Shown in pieces: positions 34,896 through 41,901 of a stretch of 64,000 bases of DNA. The position numbers and the translations under genes were made by a program. The notes under the pieces were generated by a model, which had not been told where the DNA came from, made no database searches, and saw nothing but the letters and a program-made list of their open reading frames with translations. Location of the stretch: assembly GCA_022820665.1 (NCBI GenBank), contig JAJEFB010000032.1, forward strand, positions 62,001 through 126,000, in the 5' to 3' direction. How positions within the stretch are numbered: position 1 is the stretch's first letter; each line of letters begins with the position of its first letter. The DNA is from Anaerolineae bacterium. GTDB taxonomy: Bacteria; Chloroflexota; Anaerolineae; Aggregatilineales; Phototrophicaceae.

Positions 34896-34916
34896 GGGCG
34901 ACATGATATGTCGCCC
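34896..34916. repeat. GGGCGACA hairpin module
   Basis: GGGCGACA / TGTCGCCC, an 8-bp stem with a 5-nt loop, followed by CTAC. It shares the TTTTC before and CTACA after with the hairpin at 281-301. Confidence 0.65.
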
Positions 34917-35004
34917 CTACACGCGCCTTATTTTTTGCATGACTAACTTGGTTCTACTGGGGACATGGCGCGAAAAAGAACACGGCGTGTTCTTTGGTCT
35001 TTAG

Positions 35005-35088
35005 CGGAGAAGGTGGGATTCGAACCCACGTACGGTTTCCCGTATCCGCTTTCCAAGCGGACGCACTAGGCCTCTATGCGACTTCTCC
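35005..35088 (-). tRNA. tRNA-Ser (anticodon GGA)
   Basis: The acceptor stem GGAGAAG/CTTCTCC (7 bp), D-stem GCAT/GTGC, anticodon stem TCCGC/GCGGA with loop TTGGAAA (anticodon GGA, reads UCC/UCU), the long variable arm TACGG-GAAA-CCGTA typical of serine tRNAs, and T-arm GTGGG-TTCGAAT-CCCAC are all present. The discriminator is G. CCA is not encoded. A strong promoter lies upstream. Confidence 0.97.
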
Positions 35089-35122
35089 ATGCAAAGGGCG
35101 CGCTAACGCCCCTTGTGCTTCA

Positions 35123-35151
35123 ATTATAACGCCGGAAGGCTCATTTTCCAA
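35123..35151 (-). promoter_or_regulatory. Promoter of tRNA-Ser
   Basis: On the minus strand TTGGAA (35151-35146), a 17-bp spacer and a perfect TATAAT (35128-35123). The start site is expected near 35115. Confidence 0.8.
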
Positions 35152-35169
35152 GAACTAATGGCGGCGGTA

Positions 35170-35360
35170 GTGTATCCTTTTCGGTTGAAATACTTTTGGC
35201 CGGCGCTCGACATGAGATCCTTAAGCGAAAACAGGAACGCCGTTGCTCTGGGCGAGCGCTCTGTGAAGCGCATTTTGTCCTCAAATGCTGGGAAAATGCC
35301 CTCATTTTACCCTCATTTTGCCCCCTATTTGGCTAACAGTATAGATACAGTATGTATACG
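35170..35360 (+). repeat. Promoter-proximal long repeat, copy 2
   Basis: Related to 5137-5291. It shares CCTTTTCGGTTGAAATACTT, TCCTCAAATGCTGGGAAAAT, CATTTTGCCCCC and CAGTATAGATACAGTATGTA ending TACG, with an extra ACCCTCATTTT unit and a longer middle. It is followed by a GGGGGGG-TA-CCCCCCC palindrome (35361-35378). Confidence 0.75.
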
Positions 35361-35495
35361 GGGGGGGGTACCCCCCCGGTAGAGACAAGCCAAGCTGAGA
35401 GCGGCAGGCTGTCGGCACTGACCTACGATACCGAGAGCAGCGAGAACCCTGTGCCACTACGTCTTTTTCTTGGTAGTTCCAAGGCGTCTGCTGGA
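35361..35495. other. Remaining gap before the amidase gene
   Basis: After the G/C palindrome nothing recognisable is seen up to the amidase stop. The whole 35089-35495 interval lacks a credible gene. Confidence 0.5.
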
Positions 35496-36626
35496 TTACC
35501 GCCTCCATTCGGGGGTCGGGGTTTCCAGCAGAGGCACAAGATAGCGGGCATCGGCGCGAGCCGGCGCCAGACTTGAGACATTGCCGGAGACGCCCAGATA
35601 GCAATAGATGCCATTGGTGACGGCTTGGGCGAGCAATTCCGGTTCGTTTTCCAGCACCTCGCGATCCGCCAACATATAGCCCATTTCGAGAATCACGGCT
35701 GGCGTCAAGGGATGAATTGTCCGGAAGACATGGTAATCGGTCATATCAAGCGTCAACACAAAGCTGCGTTCCAGCGGTACGAGCCCGCCAAAGTTGAGGG
35801 CGACGCACTCGCGCAGCAGGGTATCGTTGCCGAAATCCGGCCTGGCCTCGGCTTTGGCGACAATATAACCACTGACAAATTCGCCGAAATCGTAACAGGT
35901 ATTGGCATGAATCGATACCAGCGCAACGCCCTGGTAGTTATCCAGCCGTGGGTCATTCTCATCCAACAAATCGACGGTGAAGTTGTCCGCCTTCAACTTC
36001 GCCACCACTCGCTGGGCAACGGCGAAATTGACATCAACTTCTTGCAACTCCGGATATCCGTAGCTGTCTTCACAGACAGCGCCCGAATCCTCTCCACGAT
36101 GTCCGGAAATAATGCCAATTCGGTAATGCCAATTTGGCGTTGCAACCGGCGTCGGCGTCGCGCCGGTGTTTGCCATCAGCATCGGATCGTTCAGTTGCAA
36201 GCCTTTGACAACAGCCGGATTAAGGAATTGTGGATCGGTGAACCAGGTCAAAACCGTAGCCACCAACCCGGCGCTGATACCGACAACAAAGATCGTGCGA
36301 AGGAATCCGCCGGCCAGACCGGAACCGCCGCGCCTCTGATGTAAAGAGCCGTGGGGGATGCGACGAAAGCGTTGCGGCTCCGCTGGAGCGGCTGTCCGCT
36401 CATTATCGTCGACAGGTTGCGCAGGATTTGGCTCTGCATCCGCAGAAGGCTCGGTTGTCTTCTGTGATGCCTGAGGCGGCGCGGTCGCGCTCTCGCTGGC
36501 GGATTTGGCGCCCTTCGGCTTCGCCTTTTCAGCTGCTTCGCGCATGATCGCGGCGAAAATTGCCGAAGCGGAATCCCCGGCCTTGCCGTTTTCCGGCGGC
36601 GGATTATCCTTGATCTCGTCCGACAT
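35496..36626 (-). CDS. Membrane-anchored N-acetylmuramoyl-L-alanine amidase (Amidase_3-like)
   Basis: A 376-residue protein with an acidic, Pro/Ala-rich cytoplasmic N-terminus (1-105), one transmembrane helix (about 108-128), a linker, and a C-terminal zinc amidase domain. Zinc-site residues are His176 (GIISGHRGEDSG), Glu196 (LQEVDVN) and His240 (VSIHANTC); the catalytic Glu lies in AVILEMGYM. It would cleave the amide between MurNAc and the stem peptide outside the membrane. The ATG at 36626 has a GGGGGG run upstream; a GTG three codons earlier is possible. The usual DHGxx/GxxGxxG forms are modified, so the family call is good but activity is less certain. Confidence 0.82.
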   Translation of the reverse strand: MSDEIKDNPPPENGKAGDSASAIFAAIMREAAEKAKPKGAKSASESATAPPQASQKTTEPSADAEPNPAQPVDDNERTAAPAEPQRFRRIPHGSLHQRRGGSGLAGGFLRTIFVVGISAGLVATVLTWFTDPQFLNPAVVKGLQLNDPMLMANTGATPTPVATPNWHYRIGIISGHRGEDSGAVCEDSYGYPELQEVDVNFAVAQRVVAKLKADNFTVDLLDENDPRLDNYQGVALVSIHANTCYDFGEFVSGYIVAKAEARPDFGNDTLLRECVALNFGGLVPLERSFVLTLDMTDYHVFRTIHPLTPAVILEMGYMLADREVLENEPELLAQAVTNGIYCYLGVSGNVSSLAPARADARYLVPLLETPTPEWRR

Positions 36627-36753
36627 GGTTGCCACCCCCCTGAGCGCTCATGCCAGGCTTCAAAAGCCCAATGGTAACGAATGTAAACGAATGAACAGTC
36701 CGTGGCTTGCCGGCACAGCCCATTGGCTGCCTAATGCGAGTTCCAGCCCGCTT

Positions 36754-39700
36754 CTATTCGCATGTTAGACGAAAGGACTCGCGCTCGGCGCAACTCAAGT
36801 CGCGGATATAGCGATTGTCGCGGGCCCAGGCGATCAGATCATCCGCCGTGCGTCTGATCCGCCAACGGCGCAAGGTTAAGTCTTGCCCCGCTGATACTGC
36901 GAAGGATTCATCCGGGCTGAACACGATCTCTTGAACCCAATCGGTATGCTGATCGAAGCGATTGAGCTCTTCGCCGGTCGCGATGTCCCACATACGCACT
37001 GTGGTATCGGATGAGGTGGTCAAGAGCGTCATGCTATCGCTGCTGATGTCAATGCCAAAAGTATTGCCGGTGTGACCGACAAATTGCCGAACTTCCTCGC
37101 CGCTGTCGATATCCCACATGCGTACGGTGTCATCCCAGGAGGTACTGATGATGAATTTGTTATTGGGCGCGATGCGAGCGTAATTGACTATTGCCGTATG
37201 CCCTTCATAAGTACCCAGCAACTCGCCGCTTTCGGCATCCCACAAGCGCAGCGTATGGTCTTCGCCAGCCCAGTTGCCCGCGGCGCTGGCAATCAGCAAG
37301 CCGTCGTCGCTGATATGCACGCCATTGACATCGGCAGTATGCCCAAGGAATTCTTTGACTACTTGACCGCCTTCGATATGCCACATGCGGATAATGCCAT
37401 CGCTTGATGCCGAGACAAAATGCTCGCCGTCCGGATGCAGGTCGATCATATAGACCCGCGCGTCCGGTACGTTATAGCGCGCGACTTCGCCGCCGTCGCC
37501 CAAATCCCAGCGGCGGATGGAGCCATCCCAACTGGCGGAGAGAATATAATTCCCATCCAGCGTAAACCGGACCGAATCAATCGTATTGCTATGTCCTGAC
37601 AAAGCGATGATCTGCTGTCCGCTCGCCGCGTCCCAGACGCGCGCGGTGGCATCCAAATCGTCCAGTGAAGCCGGCAGAGACAGCGGTCCGGAACCGGATG
37701 CGACCAGACTGCCGTCCGGGCTGATATCGGCAGCCCAGGTCCAATTGCTGTGGCCCGCGTAAACCTGAGCTTGCGTACGATTCCGCAAATCCCACAAATA
37801 GGCTGAGCCATCAACCGGATTGTCGCCGCCGTCCGGGAAATCGCCGGCATTGCCCAAGCCGATCATCATGTATTCACCGTCCGGCGAGTACTCAATGTCA
37901 TGGACGCGCTCGGGAAAACCGACGTAACTGTCGACTTCAACGCCTTGCTCGATATTCCAGATCTTGACCGAGCCGTCTCGCGAGCCGGTAGCCAGCATCT
38001 TGCCATCAGGAGAGAACTCAACATTGGATATAGTTGTTCGATGGGCATAGAGTCGCTGCAGCTCGGCGCCGCTTTCGGAGTCATAGATGCGCGCCGTGCC
38101 GCCCAGCGCCGAACTCCAGGTGGTAGCGGCGATAGTCAAGCCATCCGGACTGAATTCAACATCGCGAATGTAACCGATGCCATCGGGCGGGATAGTCAAG
38201 AGGTTCTCGCCGCTGAGGACATCCCAGACCTGAATGGTGTTATGTTCCGGCGTCCGCTCATTTTCGTTCACGCCGATGGCAGCGGAAGAACTGGCGAGCC
38301 GGGCGCCGTCGCTGCTGAAGCTGAGCTTGATGACGTAGTCAAGGTGTTTTTGCAAGGTATGGCGCGCAGCGCCGGACTCGAGATCCCAAAGCCGGACCGA
38401 CGTGTCGGCGCTGGACGATGCCAGGGTCGCGCCATCGGGACTAAACTCGACATCGGTGACCATCATCTCGTGGCCCCTCAAGCGGTAAAGCTCCGCGCCG
38501 CTTTCCAATTGCCAGAGGCCAACGGTGTTGTCAGCCATGCCGGCGGCGATCAAGCGATCGTCAGGGCTGATTGACAAGCCGATGACAGGGCTGCCGGTTT
38601 CTATCATACTTAGCAACTCGCCGGTGAAAGTGTTGACGAGACGGATGAGGCCTTCCGACCCGGCGTAAGCGCCGATACTGCCATCGGAGTTGGTCCCGAC
38701 AGCCAGCGTGGATTGAGGCGAATCGGCAAAGCGGAATCTGGGACCCGGGGAGAAAGCCGATTTGCCCAGGATACGCAGGACTTCCGCCTCTGGAGGATCA
38801 AAAACGTGGCGCGCTTCGATTGCCAAAGGCAGCGCCAGGACCGGGTCATGCTCGCTCAATGAGCCGCGGGCATTGGCTGCCAGCGCCAGGCTCAGGTTCT
38901 TGCGTTCGTTGATTTCAGCAACGTGCAAGGCGTCTTCAGCAATCGCGCGCTGTTCCTCGGCGATGTTCATCTGCTCCTCAGCAATTTCCCGCTGGTCTTC
39001 CGCGATCACGCGTTGCTCGTCCGCCCGTTCGCGTTCGGACTCGGCTATTGCACGCTGTTCGAACGCTACCAAGCTCAGGATGATGGCGACCACAGCGGCA
39101 ATGCCGAAGACAACCGCGGCGATCCGCATATTACGCGCTTTTTGACGCTCAAGTTCTCGTTCTCGTTCCTGGCGCGCTCTTTCGATGGCTTCTTGCTCTC
39201 GACGAACAGCCAGGCTGGCTTCCAGGTACTCCAGCTCCAATTGATTGAGTTGCAGGGTGGTCGTTTGCGCCCATTCCTCGAATTGGCGCAGGCGCGTGCC
39301 ACCCATTGCGTAGCTCTTTTCCCTGCCAGCCTCATCCCATACCTCCGCGGAATGCAAGAGCTGCCGCTCGAGCCGGACATCTTCACGGCTTTCGATCAAC
39401 CACTCGCGCAGGCGTTCCCACTGTCGGATCAGCGCTTCGTGCGCCACCTCCACGGTAGAACTGCGAGTGGCTTCGTCGCGGTCAAATGTCAGCAGGCGAT
39501 ATCGCCCGAAATGATCGAGCACGCCCTCTACGACATCGCGATCGCCCAGCGTCAACAATTCTGTTTGCAAGATACGGCGTCGGGTATCTTCCTGGCCCTC
39601 GCCCAGCGTAACCAGGCGCAGAAACATTTGGCGCGCCATTTCTTTGCCGTCATCTTGAAAGCGCAAGTAAACTTCTTCCGCTCGCTTTGCCAAAGCGCCG

Positions 39701-41412
39701 AGAGTACCGCCAATATCGGCGTAGGCGGCCTTCGTCAAAAGCGCGCCGTCGCGCCGTTCGAAGAGTTCGGTCAAGGCGTATTGCAAAAGCGGCAAGGCGC
39801 CTGGCTGCTCGCGCAGGTCCTCGATAATCGTTTCGACAAGTCCTTCTTCCAAAACGGCGCCGACGCGATAGGCGGGACCAGTTATGGTCTCTTCCAGTTC
39901 TTCGTCATTCAAAGGCAATACCAGTTCGGTGCGTTTGCGGATCAGCTCGCCGAAGCCCTGATAGAGCAGCGGCCGATCATAGAAATCGGCGCGCAAGGTC
40001 GCGATAATGATGACCGGGCTGTCTTCTGCGGCAACCGCATTGAGAATGAGTTCCAGAAACTGCTGGCGATCGCTCTCTTGCTCGACCTGCGTGAAGACCT
40101 CCTCGAACTGATCGATCATAAGCATCAAGCGGCTATCCTTTGAAGGCAGCGCCCATGTGACGCCTTCGGCAAGTCCCTGCTCGCTATCGCGCAAGAGCTC
40201 CACAATGCCGGGCAATGGCGACGTGGAAACGCTCAACAAAGCCGCAGCCAGTTCCTCCAAGGGAACCTCGCCAGGCACCATCTCGGCATAAAACCAATGT
40301 TCTGACCCCGGCACCCGGCCTTGTCGCAGCGCCGGTAGAACGCCCGCTTTGACCAAACTGGATTTTCCACTGCCGCTGGGGCCGATCACCGCAAGGAAAT
40401 TATTCTCAACTACCTGTTCCTGCAAGCGATCAAGCACTTGCTGGATCATGGATGTGCGCCCGAAGAAATCCGCCGCATCGGCTTGCTGAAAGGCGCGCAG
40501 GCCCTTGTAGGGATTCTTCGTCTCCAGCAATTCGAAGTCGGAAAGATCCAATTCCTCCAGCGACAACTCGACTGTTGCCGCGCCATGGCGCAAGGTTTGA
40601 TGGAACTCCCTCACCAGCGACTGCGCATCGGGATAGCGCTCTTCCGGGTCTTTGGCGGTGGCTTTCTGTATGATCGAATTGAAGGCGGGCGGCAGATTGA
40701 GCTCGTCATGGTCGATCATCGGCAGAGGTTCATTGAGGTGTTTGTATACCAGCGTCGCCAGTGTCAACTCGGCGAAAGGGCGACGTCCGGAAAGCATTTC
40801 GTAGAGCATAATTCCAAAGGCATAGACATCGCTATGCGGCCCGACATCACCGCCACGGATTTGCTCCGGCGCCAGATAGGCCGGCGTGCCAACGATATCG
40901 CCCTGTCCGCCGCCGCCATCGCTGCCGACTTCCTTGGCAATGCCGAAGTCGCCCAGGTAGGCGTTACCGTCTTCATCCATCAAGATGTTGTCGGCTTTGA
41001 CATCGCGATGGACAACGCCATTGCGATGGGCAAAGGTCAAGGCAGAGCCAACCTGCTCCAGAACTTTGCCAGTAGTATCAACATCCAACTCACCCTGCAG
41101 ATCTATCTTGTCTCGCAGGCTGCCGCCGCGCAAATAGCGCATCACCAGGTAGGCGCTGTCCGGTTCTCTCCAATAATCATATAAGGGCACAATATGAGGA
41201 TGTTCAAGGCGGGCGACTACTTGCGCCTCGCTTTCAAAGCGACGGATGAACTCGGGCGAGTTCGCGTATTTTGGCAAAATGACCTTAATCGCCACTTCGC
41301 GCAAGACCGCGCTCTGATTAGCTCGATAGACAACGCCGTAGCCGCCTTGTCCCAGGAGATCTGCGATTTCGTACGACTTAACGGCTTTGCCGGTTAATTC
41401 CAAGATTTCCAT
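36754..41412 (-). CDS. Ser/Thr kinase - nSTAND ATPase - transmembrane - WD40 propeller protein
   Basis: A 1552-residue signalling protein. Residues 12-275 are an active-looking PknB-type kinase (GQGGYGVV loop, Lys43, HRDVKADN 135-142, DFG 155-157, APE). From about 300 comes an nSTAND1 module: NPYKGLRAFQ, FFGR, P-loop GPSGSGKSS (344-352), Walker B LMLMIDQFEE (Asp434), and the conserved VAHEALIRQWERL. A charged coiled coil precedes one transmembrane helix (about 757-780), then repeated EQRxIAE heptads (about 785-850). The C-terminal about 650 residues are about 14 WD40 repeats (GHxxxVxxVxFSPDG...LWD), probably two propellers, predicted outside the membrane if the topology is simple. It is likely a sensor that oligomerises and phosphorylates unknown partners. 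Stop at 36754; AAGG precedes the ATG. Confidence 0.92.
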   Translation of the reverse strand: MEILELTGKAVKSYEIADLLGQGGYGVVYRANQSAVLREVAIKVILPKYANSPEFIRRFESEAQVVARLEHPHIVPLYDYWREPDSAYLVMRYLRGGSLRDKIDLQGELDVDTTGKVLEQVGSALTFAHRNGVVHRDVKADNILMDEDGNAYLGDFGIAKEVGSDGGGGQGDIVGTPAYLAPEQIRGGDVGPHSDVYAFGIMLYEMLSGRRPFAELTLATLVYKHLNEPLPMIDHDELNLPPAFNSIIQKATAKDPEERYPDAQSLVREFHQTLRHGAATVELSLEELDLSDFELLETKNPYKGLRAFQQADAADFFGRTSMIQQVLDRLQEQVVENNFLAVIGPSGSGKSSLVKAGVLPALRQGRVPGSEHWFYAEMVPGEVPLEELAAALLSVSTSPLPGIVELLRDSEQGLAEGVTWALPSKDSRLMLMIDQFEEVFTQVEQESDRQQFLELILNAVAAEDSPVIIIATLRADFYDRPLLYQGFGELIRKRTELVLPLNDEELEETITGPAYRVGAVLEEGLVETIIEDLREQPGALPLLQYALTELFERRDGALLTKAAYADIGGTLGALAKRAEEVYLRFQDDGKEMARQMFLRLVTLGEGQEDTRRRILQTELLTLGDRDVVEGVLDHFGRYRLLTFDRDEATRSSTVEVAHEALIRQWERLREWLIESREDVRLERQLLHSAEVWDEAGREKSYAMGGTRLRQFEEWAQTTTLQLNQLELEYLEASLAVRREQEAIERARQERERELERQKARNMRIAAVVFGIAAVVAIILSLVAFEQRAIAESERERADEQRVIAEDQREIAEEQMNIAEEQRAIAEDALHVAEINERKNLSLALAANARGSLSEHDPVLALPLAIEARHVFDPPEAEVLRILGKSAFSPGPRFRFADSPQSTLAVGTNSDGSIGAYAGSEGLIRLVNTFTGELLSMIETGSPVIGLSISPDDRLIAAGMADNTVGLWQLESGAELYRLRGHEMMVTDVEFSPDGATLASSSADTSVRLWDLESGAARHTLQKHLDYVIKLSFSSDGARLASSSAAIGVNENERTPEHNTIQVWDVLSGENLLTIPPDGIGYIRDVEFSPDGLTIAATTWSSALGGTARIYDSESGAELQRLYAHRTTISNVEFSPDGKMLATGSRDGSVKIWNIEQGVEVDSYVGFPERVHDIEYSPDGEYMMIGLGNAGDFPDGGDNPVDGSAYLWDLRNRTQAQVYAGHSNWTWAADISPDGSLVASGSGPLSLPASLDDLDATARVWDAASGQQIIALSGHSNTIDSVRFTLDGNYILSASWDGSIRRWDLGDGGEVARYNVPDARVYMIDLHPDGEHFVSASSDGIIRMWHIEGGQVVKEFLGHTADVNGVHISDDGLLIASAAGNWAGEDHTLRLWDAESGELLGTYEGHTAIVNYARIAPNNKFIISTSWDDTVRMWDIDSGEEVRQFVGHTGNTFGIDISSDSMTLLTTSSDTTVRMWDIATGEELNRFDQHTDWVQEIVFSPDESFAVSAGQDLTLRRWRIRRTADDLIAWARDNRYIRDLSCAERESFRLTCE

Positions 41413-41600
41413 AAGTTTACCTTACCCAGAACATCAAAATCCTATGCTGGTTTCTTTGGCACAGTATAACATACAAGCTGGTCTTTGACATGAAGACGCG
41501 CAAGAACCCGTAACTTTCTTGCGTTTTCCAGCAACGCAGCGGCTCGACCTTCGTTTATCCCAAATTATCCCAAATTGGGAAATCTCGGTGAATCCAGGAA

Positions 41601-41684
41601 AGTCATGCAAATTTCGCAAAAGCAACGATCTGTGGGGGAGACATACCTACAAGCCTCGCTTTTTCGCATGACTTACTTGCACTT
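41601..41684. repeat. Candidate miniature inverted-repeat element, copy 2
   Basis: Left AGTCATGCAAATTT (identical to 34709-34722) and right GCATGACTTACTTGCACTT (exact inverse of 34698-34716) form the ends of an 84-bp unit, so both ends of the element at 34703 are found here around a different, shorter core. Confidence 0.6.
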
Positions 41685-41705
41685 ATTTCTGTGCTCTCCG
41701 TGTCC

Positions 41706-41817
41706 TCTTTTTTAATAAACCGCGTTGCTCATGCGACGAGAAGGCTTATTATTTTGTGTGAGCGCGACATTCCTGTGACCTTTTCGCCGGTTACGCGTCG
41801 AGCGGCTGTGGTTAATT
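41706..41817 (-). repeat. Dispersed intergenic repeat family 1, copy D
   Basis: Read on the minus strand: AGCCGCTCGACGCGTAACCG and GCGAAAAGGTC, then a short insertion, CGCGCTCACACAAAATAATA, GCCTTCTCG, and GTTTATTAAAAAAG. Closest to copy C. Confidence 0.75.
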
Positions 41818-41901
41818 TTAAGTTTGATTTTACATGGTATTAGTGACAGCATTTTGAAGCGATTGCCCTAGTAATCCTAGGCTATAGCTTGCGCGAAAGG
41901 G

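Larger units (their letters stand above)
34703..34950. repeat. Candidate miniature inverted-repeat element, copy 1
   Basis: Left end CAAGTAAGTCATGCAAA and right end TTTGCATGACTAACTTG are inverted repeats with 16 of 17 matches, 248 bp overall. No target duplication is evident. The end sequence recurs in both orientations at 41601-41684. Confidence 0.6.
34671..35004. other. Gap with candidate MITE and dispersed modules
   Basis: No gene is seen. Most of it (34703-34950) is enclosed by 17-bp imperfect inverted repeats. Inside are the C-rich module, the GGTCAGTGTCTACGCG module (inverted), an IS-end-like CTGAGGAGCGGACA (34827-34840) and a GGGCGACA hairpin. Confidence 0.65.
41413..41901. other. Divergent intergenic region with two repeat types
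   Basis: 489 bp between the kinase gene and the 918-residue gene. No gene is seen. It holds a TATACT-type -10 for the kinase (near 41463-41468, poor -35), a TCCCAAATTATCCCAAATTG direct repeat (about 41558-41577), the second candidate MITE (41601-41684), a CACGGAGAGCACAG-type module and repeat family 1 copy D (41706-41817). Confidence 0.6.

Noticed and set aside
35005..35360. Integrative element attached at tRNA-Ser
   Set aside because: No integrase gene and no duplicated tRNA 3' end were found in the window.
41434..41625. 63-codon open frame upstream of the kinase
   Set aside because: It is short, lacks a ribosome site, and overlaps the probable kinase promoter and a repeat.
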